Positions 43,723-52,543 of a DNA stretch of 64,000 bases are shown piece by piece. Origin of the DNA: JAJXZP01 sp963787185 (GTDB lineage: Bacteria > Spirochaetota > Spirochaetia > Treponematales > Rectinemataceae); the NCBI GenBank assembly GCA_963787185.1, contig CAWBCC010000014.1, forward strand, positions 868,001 through 932,000, in the 5' to 3' direction. Position 1 is the first letter of the stretch, and every line of letters begins with the position of its first letter. The position numbers and the translations under genes were made by a program. Below the pieces are notes generated by a model. The model was not told the DNA's origin and did no database searches. It saw only the letters and a program-made list of their open reading frames with translations.

Positions 43723-44844
43723 ATGGCCGGCGACGTTTTCGGAAGAGTCTTTCGCGTTTCCAGTTTCGGCGAATCGCACGGAGCGGCCGTCGGCTGCGTG
43801 GTCGAGGGCTGCCCGGCGGGCATGGAAATCGCGGAAGCCGATATCGCGGCCGAGCTGGAGCGCCGCCGGCCGGGCGCATGGGGAAGCCGCGATGCGGCCG
43901 TCAGCCCGCGTGCGGAGCCGGACCGCCCCGAGCTCCTCTCGGGTGTCTTCGAAGGCAAGACGACGGGAGCCCCCATAGCCATCGTCGTGCGAAGCGTGGA
44001 CGCCCACTCCGGCGACTACGAGAGCTACAGAGGTGTCCTGCGGCCCGGTCGCGGCGATCCGGGCTGGGCTGCCAAATACGGCCACCGCGACCACCGGGGC
44101 GGCGGTCGCCTTTCCGGCCGCGAAACCGTGGCTCGGGTGGCCGCCGGCGCGCTCGCCAAGAAGTTCCTGGCCGCTTCGGGAATAGAAGTCTACGCCTTCA
44201 CGCTTCGCGCCGCCGGCATCTCCTGCGCCGGCGTGGAGGCCGATGCGCCCCTGGACTCTTCGGCCCGGCGCGAGATCGAATCCAACGCGATGCGCGCCCC
44301 CGATCCGGAGGCCGCGAAGCTCATGCGCGAACTTATCCTGAAAGCCCGCGAGGAGGGCGACTCGGTCGGAGGCATCGTCGAATGCCGCGCGACGGGCCTT
44401 CCGCGGGGGCTCGGCGAACCTGTCTTCGAGGGCCTCGACGCGCTCCTGGGAGGGGCCGCGCTGTCCATTCCCGGCGTCAAGGGGGTGGAGTTCGGCCTCG
44501 GATTCGACGCGGCCGACATGCGCGGCGGCGACTATCTCGACGCGGCCGAACCCTCCGCGGCAGGTGCCGCCGCGGGTGGAATGCTCTGGCGCTCGAACAG
44601 GGCGGGCGGCGTCGCCGGCGGGCTTTCGACCGGAGCCGAGCTCGTGCTTCGCGTGGCGGTGAAGCCTACCCCCACCGTCTCGCGCCCCATAGCGTCGGTC
44701 GACGAAGCCGGCCGGGCGGTGACCGTCACCGGAACGGGACGGCACGACGCCTGCCTCTGCCCGCGGCTGGCACCGGTGCTCGAAGCGATGGTCGCCCTCG
44801 TGCTGGCCGACTGCGTGCTGCTGGGTAGGGCGGCGCGCGCATAA
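43723..44844 (+). CDS. aroC: Chorismate synthase
   Basis: This 373-residue enzyme catalyses the last step of the shikimate pathway, from EPSP to chorismate, with reduced FMN. It starts with FGRVFRVSSFGESHGAAVG, the family signature, and has GKYGHRDHRGGGRLSGRET-type and VTGTGRHDACLCPR blocks near its end. Length is normal. ATG 43723 lies in a GC-rich leader with no strong ribosome site. The family is certain. Confidence 0.95.
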   Translation: MAGDVFGRVFRVSSFGESHGAAVGCVVEGCPAGMEIAEADIAAELERRRPGAWGSRDAAVSPRAEPDRPELLSGVFEGKTTGAPIAIVVRSVDAHSGDYESYRGVLRPGRGDPGWAAKYGHRDHRGGGRLSGRETVARVAAGALAKKFLAASGIEVYAFTLRAAGISCAGVEADAPLDSSARREIESNAMRAPDPEAAKLMRELILKAREEGDSVGGIVECRATGLPRGLGEPVFEGLDALLGGAALSIPGVKGVEFGLGFDAADMRGGDYLDAAEPSAAGAAAGGMLWRSNRAGGVAGGLSTGAELVLRVAVKPTPTVSRPIASVDEAGRAVTVTGTGRHDACLCPRLAPVLEAMVALVLADCVLLGRAARA

Positions 44845-44903
44845 CGCGGCGCATTCCCGGCGCGCTCCCGGTGGAGTGTCGCCGGCCCGGAAGCGCATGC
44901 AGG

Positions 44904-44932
44904 TTGATTCCTCCGATATGTGTCAGTACCTT
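44904..44932 (+). promoter_or_regulatory. Candidate promoter of tpx
   Basis: TTGATT (44904-44909) and TACCTT (44927-44932) are 17 bases apart, 36 bases before the tpx ATG. The gene has a strong AAGGAGG ribosome site. The match to sigma-70 is fair. Confidence 0.35.
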
Positions 44933-44968
44933 GGAATTCGTTGAAGTAAAGAGTGAAGGAGGATCTAA

Positions 44969-45478
44969 ATGGCGACTATCACGCTCAAAGGCAATCAGAT
45001 CCATACATCCGGCACGCTCCCCCCGGTCGGGAGTAAGGCTCCCGATTTCCATTTGACGAAGAACGACCTCGGCGACGCTTCTCTCGCCGATTTCGCCGGC
45101 AAGGTGAGGATACTGAACATCGTGCCGAGCCTCGACACCTCCGTATGCGCTCTCTCCGCGAAAAAGTTCGACAAAGAGATCGGAAAACTCGGCGGCGCGG
45201 TGGTCCTCAACATCAGCCGGGACCTGCCCTTCGCTCAAAGCCGTTTCTGCAAGGCCGAGGGAGTGGAGGCGGTGATTCCTCTTTCGGAACTCCGTAGCCG
45301 CGAGTTCGGGAAGGCCTACGGCGCCGAAATCCAGGACGGACCCCTGGCCGGTCTTCTTTCGCGGGCCGTCGTGGTCGTAGACGCATCCGATCGCGTCGTA
45401 TACGCCCAGCAGGTGCCCGAGATAACACAGGAGCCCGACTACGAGTCGGCGCTGGCCGCCGCCAGGAAGGCCCTCTAG
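44969..45478 (+). CDS. tpx: Thiol peroxidase (Tpx)
   Basis: This 169-residue atypical 2-Cys peroxiredoxin reduces hydroperoxides using thioredoxin. The peroxidatic Cys lies in DTSVCALSAKKF (near residue 60) and the resolving Cys in SRFCKAEG (near 94). It begins MATITLKGNQIHTSGTLPPV, the usual Tpx start. The ribosome site AAGGAGG sits 7 bases upstream. It is a single gene between aroC and the convergent B3/B4 gene. Confidence 0.95.
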   Translation: MATITLKGNQIHTSGTLPPVGSKAPDFHLTKNDLGDASLADFAGKVRILNIVPSLDTSVCALSAKKFDKEIGKLGGAVVLNISRDLPFAQSRFCKAEGVEAVIPLSELRSREFGKAYGAEIQDGPLAGLLSRAVVVVDASDRVVYAQQVPEITQEPDYESALAAARKAL

Positions 45479-45504
45479 CAGGGCGGGGACAAACTCGAAG
45501 CTTG

Positions 45505-46203
45505 CTAGCCTTCGAAAACCGGGTTCCCGGCGTCTACGAAGCCGAGCACGACGGTTCCGCCCAACTCCTCCTTCATGAGGCGCGCGATTTCATCGCGGGC
45601 GGCGAGAACGGACTCCTCGTTCCTGCCCGCGAATCCGTCTATGGGGAAGAAGACGTCGCGGGTGGCCCGGGTTATCTTGCCGATCTCGCTCTGCCGCCAC
45701 ATCCAGCGTCTGGTGCGCACGACCGATCCGCTGGCGTAGACGGGCTCTCCGATCTCCGGGTCTTCGCCCACGCCTTCTCCGAAGGGCAGGAAGGTGTCGC
45801 CGGCGCGCGCCGGCCTGAGCGCGATCTCTCCGGAGATGGCTCCGAGATCGTGGGCGCCGATCGGCACGAAGTATCGCGCCGAGACGGCGTTGCCTGCGTC
45901 CACGGCCGCGCTGATGGCGGGCGGATCCCCTCCTTTCTGGACGCGCGACATGAGGGCCTCGATCGAACAGGGGTACCTATTCGGGTTTATCCCGAGGGAG
46001 ACGAAGGCATCGCGATACGGCGCGATGCGCGAGTCTTCCTTCGCCTTGCCGGACATCGACCGGGCGGCCTCGGTAAAGGTCTCGGCGAGCATCGCGCCGA
46101 TCCGCGTCTTGGGTAGACTGTTGTCTATTCCCCGCGCGACGACGATGCCGATGACGACTTCGGGTGCCTTTTCGAGTATCGCCCCATCGATTTCGAACCT
46201 CAT
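45505..46203 (-). CDS. B3/B4 tRNA-binding domain protein
   Basis: This 232-residue protein is a B3/B4 domain (as in the beta chain of phenylalanyl-tRNA synthetase): EVVIGIVVARGIDN near the start, SRIAPYRDAFVSLGINPNRY, and FLPFGEGVGEDPEIGEPVY. Free-standing copies are known and their function is unclear, with amino-acid or tRNA editing suggested. The start is ATG 46203, with AAGGGAG upstream. It follows fhs by 11 bases on the same strand, so the two are co-transcribed. Confidence 0.85.
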   Translation of the reverse strand: MRFEIDGAILEKAPEVVIGIVVARGIDNSLPKTRIGAMLAETFTEAARSMSGKAKEDSRIAPYRDAFVSLGINPNRYPCSIEALMSRVQKGGDPPAISAAVDAGNAVSARYFVPIGAHDLGAISGEIALRPARAGDTFLPFGEGVGEDPEIGEPVYASGSVVRTRRWMWRQSEIGKITRATRDVFFPIDGFAGRNEESVLAARDEIARLMKEELGGTVVLGFVDAGNPVFEG

Positions 46204-46214
46204 TCGCGCTCCCT

Positions 46215-47978
46215 TCAGGACAGACCGGTGATCCTGCCGGTCTCCGGATCGATATCCATGCCGATATAGCCGGGTTTCGAAGGAAGTCCCGGCATGGTGT
46301 TTATGGCTCCCGAAAGCGGGTAGAGGAATCCCGCCCCGGCCGCCACGCGGATATCGGTGATGGGGAATACGTAACCCTTGGGCGCGCCCTTGAGCGCGGG
46401 GTCGTGCGAAAGCGAATATTGGGTTTTCGCCATGCAGATGGGGAGTTGGTCGTAGCCCAGCTCGGAGAATGTCGCGATTTTCGCCTCGGCGTCGGGCGAA
46501 TAGCTCACGCGCTCCGCCCCGTAGACATCGCGGGCGAGGCGCTCGATCTTGTCTTTGACGGAGAGTTCGAGGGGGTAGAATGGAGCGCAGGTCGACCCGA
46601 CCTCGGCCGCCTTTTCGACGGCACGGGCCAATTCGGCCCCGCCCTCGCCCCCTTCGGCCCAGTTGCGCGCGACGACGGCGTCGACCGCTCCGGCCGCAAT
46701 CGCCGCTTCGCGGATGATCTCCTGCTCGGCCTGCGTATCGGTGGGGAATCCGTTGATCGCGACGACCGCCGGAACGCCGAACTTGCGGAGTATGCCCAGG
46801 TGCGCCCTGAGGTTCTCCAGACCCTTTTTGACCAGATCCCTGTTTTCCTGCGTGTAGGCCGAGGCGAGGGGCTTCCCCGGGGTGACCTTCGGGCCGCCGC
46901 CGTGCATCTTGAGGGCGCGGACCGTGGCCACGACCACGGCAGCGTCGGGCATCTGCCCCGAGCTGCGGCATTTGATGTCCACGAATTTCTCGAAGCCCAT
47001 GTCCGAGCCGAAGCCCGACTCCGTCACGACGTAGTCCGAGATGCGCGTCGCCACCAGGTCGGCGAGCACCGAGGAGTTGCCGTGGGCTATGTTCGCGAAC
47101 GGCCCCGTGTGCACGAAGGCGAGCTGTTCTTCGAGCGTCTGGAGTATGTTCGGCAGAATCGCGTCTTTGAGGAGGATCGTCATAGCGCCGGCGACACCGA
47201 GGTCTTCGGTGGTTATGGCCTTGCCGGACTTGTCGAGCCCGAGCACGATGCGGCCGATGCGGCGGCGCAGGTCGGCCATATCCACCGACAGGGCGAGGAT
47301 GGCCATCACTTCGCTGGCGACGGCGATGTCGAAGCCGGCTTCGCGCAAGGGACCGTTGTCGATCCCGCCCACGCCGATGATGATGCGGCGCAGCGCCCTG
47401 TCGTTCATGTCGAGCACGCGGTTCCACCACACCTCGTAGGGGTCGATATTGAGCTTGTGCAGACCCAGCTTCTCGAAATAGGCCTCGGACCATCTCGATT
47501 CGTGGTACATCCGCGCGTCGAGCGCCGTCGAACAGAGGTTGTGGGCAGCGGATACCGCGTGGATGTCGCCCGTCAGGTGAAGATTGAAATCGGCCATGGG
47601 CACGATCTGCGAATAGCCGCCGCCGGCGGCCCCGCCCTTGATGCCGAAGGTCGGGCCCATCGATGGCTGCCTGATCGTCGCTATCGCCTTTTTGCCGATG
47701 AAGCCGAGTCCCTGTGTCAGCCCGACGGTCGTCGTGGTCTTGCCCTCGCCCAGGGGCGTGGGCGTTATCGCAGTGACGTCGATGTATTTCGCGCGCACGT
47801 TTCGGTTGCGAATTTCCTTGATGAACTCGAGCCGAACCTTGCCCTTGTACATGCCGTAACGATCGATGTCCTCTTCGCGTAGACCGTATTCTTTCGCCAC
47901 ATCGGCGATCGGCCTGACATTGGCTTCCTGAGCGATATCGATGTCGCTGGGAACGGGTTTACGCTTTTGCACTGACAT
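46215..47978 (-). CDS. fhs: Formate-tetrahydrofolate ligase
   Basis: This 587-residue enzyme joins formate to tetrahydrofolate using ATP, giving 10-formyl-THF for one-carbon metabolism. It has the family ATP motif TPLGEGKTTTTVGLTQ, then RQPSMGPTFGIKGGAAGGGY and HLTGDIHAV. The length is near the usual 550-560 with a slightly longer start. Forms part of an fhs-B3/B4 unit. It would support acetogenic-type or purine one-carbon flux; other Wood-Ljungdahl genes are not in this window. Confidence 0.95.
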   Translation of the reverse strand: MSVQKRKPVPSDIDIAQEANVRPIADVAKEYGLREEDIDRYGMYKGKVRLEFIKEIRNRNVRAKYIDVTAITPTPLGEGKTTTTVGLTQGLGFIGKKAIATIRQPSMGPTFGIKGGAAGGGYSQIVPMADFNLHLTGDIHAVSAAHNLCSTALDARMYHESRWSEAYFEKLGLHKLNIDPYEVWWNRVLDMNDRALRRIIIGVGGIDNGPLREAGFDIAVASEVMAILALSVDMADLRRRIGRIVLGLDKSGKAITTEDLGVAGAMTILLKDAILPNILQTLEEQLAFVHTGPFANIAHGNSSVLADLVATRISDYVVTESGFGSDMGFEKFVDIKCRSSGQMPDAAVVVATVRALKMHGGGPKVTPGKPLASAYTQENRDLVKKGLENLRAHLGILRKFGVPAVVAINGFPTDTQAEQEIIREAAIAAGAVDAVVARNWAEGGEGGAELARAVEKAAEVGSTCAPFYPLELSVKDKIERLARDVYGAERVSYSPDAEAKIATFSELGYDQLPICMAKTQYSLSHDPALKGAPKGYVFPITDIRVAAGAGFLYPLSGAINTMPGLPSKPGYIGMDIDPETGRITGLS

Positions 47979-48091
47979 GCCAACCTCCTCGAAGTATGAA
48001 GGATCGAAGATTTTAGGCTATCCGATCGAATGGCCGGCGTCAAATGCCTCTCCGCCGTCCCGCAAACGCGAAATCAGAAGCGCTCGAACCT

Positions 48092-48865
48092 TCACGATCG
48101 ACTCCATTCAGTCCGCGCGCGGGCTACGATTTCCTCTCCGCGTCTGAGCTCCGACACGACCTGGATTCCCGGGTCACCGATCGACTCGGGGCCGGAAGGA
48201 GGGCGGCCCCATAGGGCCCGGATATCGTCGCCCTCGAGGGCTTCGGCGCTGAACTCCACTCGGAGCGCGCGCAGGCCGCCCTCGGCGCGCACCGCCCGCG
48301 GGACGGCGTCCGCGAGCCAATCGGCGATGTGAGCGTTGTTGACATGACCATTGTTGTCCATGTGCCGCGGACAGGCGCGAAGCGGGAAGGAGAGCTCCAT
48401 CGAGGATGCCTCGGGAACCGTAAACGAGAAATCGGCGATGGGATGGGGATCCGGTCCTTTAGGAAACTCCGGCCCGAATACGCGCTCCGGTCTCAGCGGC
48501 CGTCTCGCCGCGAGATCGACGATGAGATAGGCGTACACGGCGCCGACGAGCACCCGGCCGTCGGAAGAGCGTATGACGAAGTCGCGAAGCGCGAAAAGCC
48601 TCTCGGCGCCTGCGGGCCAGGTCGCAACCTCGACCCTGTCCCCGGCTCGAGGGAGTCCCTCGATGCGGATATCGAGGCGTGAAAGCATCCAGGTGCGCCC
48701 CTGGGCCATGAGATCGTCTACGCCCCAACCCAGACGGTCCGCATGGGCGCCCGCGGCCTCTTGAATGAGGTTCAAGAGGGGAAGCACCCTGAGAGGCCCG
48801 CCATAACCGCAATCGAATCCGCGGATCCCGTATTCGAGGGAGAAGGGAGACGCATGTCCGGACAT
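48092..48865 (-). CDS. Acyl-ACP thioesterase
   Basis: This 257-residue protein of the FatA/Acyl-ACP_TE family has two hot-dog folds, with the catalytic block MDNNGHVNNAHIADW near residue 170 (Asn/His) and a WMLSRLDIRIEGLP stretch in the first half. It releases fatty acids from acyl carrier protein. It is 6 bases downstream of the aldo/keto reductase gene on the same strand. Confidence 0.85.
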   Translation of the reverse strand: MSGHASPFSLEYGIRGFDCGYGGPLRVLPLLNLIQEAAGAHADRLGWGVDDLMAQGRTWMLSRLDIRIEGLPRAGDRVEVATWPAGAERLFALRDFVIRSSDGRVLVGAVYAYLIVDLAARRPLRPERVFGPEFPKGPDPHPIADFSFTVPEASSMELSFPLRACPRHMDNNGHVNNAHIADWLADAVPRAVRAEGGLRALRVEFSAEALEGDDIRALWGRPPSGPESIGDPGIQVVSELRRGEEIVARARTEWSRS

Positions 48866-48871
48866 ATCGCC

Positions 48872-50020
48872 TCAAACGCCCGTCAGGTAAACGTGCGACT
48901 CTCGCAGCCGATCCGGAATCGCTATGTGCTGGGGACAGTTCGGAAGGCACTGACCGCAGCGGATGCATTGATCTGCTCCCGTCCCCGCCTTGACGAAGGC
49001 AGAGTCGTACCACGACGCCGATCCCGCGAAGGTGTCGAACATCGAAGCGGCGTTGGCCTGTGCGAAGACCCCCGGGATGTCGACCCCGTTCGGACAGGGT
49101 GTGCAATAGCCGCAGGTCGTGCAGGGCACGCGGAGACGGGACAGGTAGATGTCGCGTGCCTGATCGAGGATTGCGCGGTCCTTCTGCAGCAGGGAGTTCG
49201 GGCGCGCCGACGAGGCGACCGCCGCGTTTTCCAGGATCTGCCGGACGGAACCCATACCGGAAAGGACTGTCACGATTTCCTGCCGGTCGAGCACGTAGCG
49301 GAGCGCCCACTCCGCGCCCGTGCGCGGAGTGGGATAGCCGGCGAAGAGATCGCGCACGGCCCGAGGCGGACCCGCGAGGGCGCCTCCACGGAGCGGCTCC
49401 ATTACGATCACGCCAATTCCCCGGGCGGCGGCGTAGGCGATCCCCTCCTCCCCAGCCTGGTAGGCGGTATCGACGTAGTTGAATTGGACCTGACAGAATT
49501 CCCAGCCGGAAAAGCCGTCTATGATCTCCTTGAATGAATCGAGCGAGTCGTGGAAGGAAAAGCCTATGTGCCCGATGCGCCCGTCGGCCTTGGCTTTCGC
49601 GAGCGCTTCGAGGGCGCCCAGGCGGCGCACCGCCTTCCAGCGCTCGGCGCCCAGACCGTGGAGGAGATAGAAGTCGATGCGATCGGCGCGGAGCCGTCCG
49701 AGCTGTTCGTCGAGAAAGCGGTCCCAGTCTCCTTTGTCCTTCGCGAGCCAAACGGGACTCTTCGTCGCGAGCGTAAAGTGCCCGCGGAGCCCGGTATGGT
49801 CGAGCGCGGCGCCGATCGCGTCCTCGCTCGATCCTTTGTGGTAGACATACGCGCTGTCGAGATAGTTTATCCCGGCCTCGGCGGCGGCGGCGAGCATGGC
49901 TTCGAGGGCGGCATGGTCGATCGCGCCGGGGTTGCCGCCGATCGTGGGCAGACGCATGCAGCCGAAGCCCAGGGCAGACACATCATGGCCTTCGATCTTG
50001 GGGAATTGTCTGTAGAGCAT
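48872..50020 (-). CDS. Aldo/keto reductase with 4Fe-4S C-terminus
   Basis: This 382-residue NADPH-type aldo/keto reductase has YLDSAYVYHKGSSED for the catalytic Asp/Tyr and TLATKSPVW with Lys. The C-terminus adds two cysteine sets, CTTCGYCTPCPNG and CIRCGQCLPNCPQ, for 4Fe-4S clusters, a form typical of anaerobes. ATG 50020 is the first ATG of the conserved start (MLYRQFPKIEGHDVSALG). It is upstream of the thioesterase (6-base gap), one operon. Its substrate is not known. Confidence 0.85.
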   Translation of the reverse strand: MLYRQFPKIEGHDVSALGFGCMRLPTIGGNPGAIDHAALEAMLAAAAEAGINYLDSAYVYHKGSSEDAIGAALDHTGLRGHFTLATKSPVWLAKDKGDWDRFLDEQLGRLRADRIDFYLLHGLGAERWKAVRRLGALEALAKAKADGRIGHIGFSFHDSLDSFKEIIDGFSGWEFCQVQFNYVDTAYQAGEEGIAYAAARGIGVIVMEPLRGGALAGPPRAVRDLFAGYPTPRTGAEWALRYVLDRQEIVTVLSGMGSVRQILENAAVASSARPNSLLQKDRAILDQARDIYLSRLRVPCTTCGYCTPCPNGVDIPGVFAQANAASMFDTFAGSASWYDSAFVKAGTGADQCIRCGQCLPNCPQHIAIPDRLRESHVYLTGV

Positions 50021-50114
50021 GATATGGATTATAGCCTCGACGAGGCCGGGCGGAAAGCGGAAGCTTAGCGACATTAGGGAAGCCGCCGACAAAGGCGCCT
50101 TTGTCGGCACCCCG

Positions 50115-51962
50115 CTAGGGTACCAGGCAGGCGGGACCGGCACCGACGAGGTCGGCTCGTCCCGCGGCGATGAGAGCCTCGCGCGCCAGAGCCCTGTTTT
50201 CGGGCTTGCAGTACTGAAGGAGCGCGCGCTGCATGGCCCGTTCGCGTTCGCCGCGGGCCACATACAGAGCGGCTCCGGTCAGCGGATCCAGGCCGGTCCA
50301 GTACATCGCCGTCGAGAGCGTGCCCGGCGTCGGATAGAAATCCTGAACCTGGTCGGGGACGAAGCCGGTGTCGCGGAGGTACTCGGCGAGTTCGATTGCC
50401 TCCGCGAGACCCGATCCCGGATGCGCCGAGATGAAATAGGGCACGAGGTATTGCTTCATCCCGAGCTCGCGATTCAATTCCGCATAACGCCTGGCGAAGG
50501 CGTCGTAGACGGCCCTCTTGGGTTTGCCCATCAAGGCCAGCACCTTCTCGGAAACGTGCTCGGGCGCGACCTTGAGCTGCCCCGAGACATGATAGGAGAC
50601 CAGTTCGCGGAAAAATTCCTCGTCGCCGTCGTTCATGAGATAGTCGAAGCGCAGTCCCGAGCGGACGAAGACTCTCTTTACGCCGTCCAGGGAGCGAAGC
50701 TCGCGGAGCAGGGCGAGGTAGTCGCCATGGTCGGCCTCCAAGCCGGGACAGGGTTCCGGGGCGAGGCAGCGGCGGTCGACGCAGGCGCCGTCGCGATCCA
50801 TCTTCGCGCATGCGCTTCGTCTGAAATTGGCGGTCGGACCGCCCACGTCGTGAATGTAACCCTTGAAACCGGGCAGGCCGCAGAGAAGTCGCGCTTCCCG
50901 CAGGAGGGAGGAGCGACTGCGCGATACCACCGCTCTTCCCTGGTGGAAGGCGATCGAGCAGAAGGAACAGGCGCCGAAGCATCCCCGGCAGGATGTGAGG
51001 GAAAAGCGCACTTCGGCCAGGGCGGGCACTCCGCCGAAGGGCAGATACATGGGGTGGGCTTCGCGTTCGAAAGGCAGGTCGTATACCCGGTCGAGAGTCG
51101 CGCGGTCCAGGGGAAAGGCCGGAGGCTCCTGAATCACCCAGCGGCCCTCGGACTCCTCGACCAAGGTCCCGGCGCTGTGCGGATCGGTGTTCCGGTACTG
51201 CGTGCGGAAGGAAGAAGCGAAGACTGACTTGTCGCGCGCCGTTTCCTCGAAGGACGGGAGAAAGAGGGTCGAAGCCTCCGGAAGCTCGGGCCGTTTCGAG
51301 CTGCGCCAGACCGTGCCTCGGATGCCGTGCAGCGCATCGGGTCGCTCGCCCGCGGCGAGCCGGCCCATGATCTCGAGGACGGCAGTCTCGGCCATCCCGT
51401 AGATCAGAATATCGGCTTTGGAATCGAGAAGAGCCGAACGTCGGACGGTATCGGACCAGTAGTCGTAGTGCGCGAGGCGTCGGAGGGAGGCTTCCAGTCC
51501 TCCCGCGACGATCGGAACGCCCTTGTAGGCCTCGCGGCACTTCGTCGCGTAGGCGATGAGGGCCCGGTCGGGGCGGGCCTGCCGTCGTCCGCGGCGACCG
51601 GAGCCGATGGTTCCGTCGCCGCGGAGGCAGAGTTCGGCGCGGCCTCCCGGGGCGTAATCGTCTTCGGTCCGCGGCTTGCGGTTGGCGGTGTAGGAAGAGA
51701 CCATCGAGTCGAGGGCGCCCGAGCCGACCAGGAAGGCCAGCCGGGGGCGGCCGAGAAGGCGGAATGCTTCCACGTCGTCGGTATCGGGTCGCGCGATGAT
51801 TCCGACGGCGTAGCCCTCGGATTCGAGGAGCCGGCCGATCAGGGAGGAGCCGAACGAGGAGTGGTCGACATAGGCGTCGCCGGTAACGATGATGAGGTCG
51901 AGGTCGCCCGGCGCGAGGCCGCGCGCGGCCATATCGTCGGGATGGGCGGGCAAGAAGGACAT
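50115..51962 (-). CDS. YgiQ-type radical SAM protein
   Basis: This 615-residue protein has an N-terminal B12-binding-like domain (DLIIVTGDAYVDHSSFG) and a radical SAM core with CRGCFGACSFCSIAFHQGR, including CxxxCxxC. It matches the YgiQ / UPF0313 family, slightly shorter than E. coli YgiQ. The chemistry is a SAM radical reaction; the substrate is unknown. It lies 94 bases upstream of the reductase gene on the same strand. Confidence 0.9.
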   Translation of the reverse strand: MSFLPAHPDDMAARGLAPGDLDLIIVTGDAYVDHSSFGSSLIGRLLESEGYAVGIIARPDTDDVEAFRLLGRPRLAFLVGSGALDSMVSSYTANRKPRTEDDYAPGGRAELCLRGDGTIGSGRRGRRQARPDRALIAYATKCREAYKGVPIVAGGLEASLRRLAHYDYWSDTVRRSALLDSKADILIYGMAETAVLEIMGRLAAGERPDALHGIRGTVWRSSKRPELPEASTLFLPSFEETARDKSVFASSFRTQYRNTDPHSAGTLVEESEGRWVIQEPPAFPLDRATLDRVYDLPFEREAHPMYLPFGGVPALAEVRFSLTSCRGCFGACSFCSIAFHQGRAVVSRSRSSLLREARLLCGLPGFKGYIHDVGGPTANFRRSACAKMDRDGACVDRRCLAPEPCPGLEADHGDYLALLRELRSLDGVKRVFVRSGLRFDYLMNDGDEEFFRELVSYHVSGQLKVAPEHVSEKVLALMGKPKRAVYDAFARRYAELNRELGMKQYLVPYFISAHPGSGLAEAIELAEYLRDTGFVPDQVQDFYPTPGTLSTAMYWTGLDPLTGAALYVARGERERAMQRALLQYCKPENRALAREALIAAGRADLVGAGPACLVP

Positions 51963-52014
51963 CGGTCGATTATACGCTCCACGCGTGCTTTTCGTCAGCC
52001 GCGCCTCGACGAGG

Positions 52015-52497
52015 ATGCAGGGCGAACGCTATTCTTATGACCTTATGACATACTATTCCGCCTGGACTTCGCCCCAGCTTACCTATCTTTTTGTCGTACT
52101 CGCCCTGCTCTTGTCGGTCCTCTTCGTGCTGGGGCTGGCATTGGGCCTCCGACTGGGTCGCCGCTCGGGGCGAAGCGAAGCCGAACGGGCCATGCCCGAC
52201 CGTCTCGCGGTGGAACGCGAGGATGCCGTGCGCCGCTCGCGGGCGGTTTTGGGCGGGCAGATGGCGGAACAGCTGGCGCCGTACCTGCCGGGCTTCCCTT
52301 TCGATCCGACGGAGATACGCTTCATCGGCAAGCCCATCGATTTCATAGCCTTTCGCGGGGTTGCGGGCGGAACGATAGAAGAGGTGGCCTTCGTAGAGGT
52401 CAAGTCCGGGGCTTCGGCGCTGAGCAAGGTCGAGCGGAGTCTTCGCGATGCGATCGAGTCGGGCAGGGTGAGCTGGGTCGAATACCGGGCCCCCTGA
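52015..52497 (+). CDS. Membrane-anchored Holliday-resolvase-like nuclease
   Basis: This 160-residue protein (or 150, if ATG 52045 is used) starts with a hydrophobic segment (LTYLFVVLALLLSVLFVLGL). A nuclease-like domain of the 'endonuclease related to archaeal Holliday junction resolvase' family follows: FPFDPTEIRFIGKPIDFIAF, EVAFVEVKSGASALSKVE. The E-V-K pattern fits a PD-(D/E)XK core. Proteins of this family are usually annotated without a function. It lies between the YgiQ gene (divergent) and the cyclase gene (same strand). Confidence 0.8.
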   Translation: MQGERYSYDLMTYYSAWTSPQLTYLFVVLALLLSVLFVLGLALGLRLGRRSGRSEAERAMPDRLAVEREDAVRRSRAVLGGQMAEQLAPYLPGFPFDPTEIRFIGKPIDFIAFRGVAGGTIEEVAFVEVKSGASALSKVERSLRDAIESGRVSWVEYRAP

Positions 52498-52543
52498 TCG
52501 CTCTTCGAAGTATCGTATATACTGCCGCGAAAGGGGGATTCCC

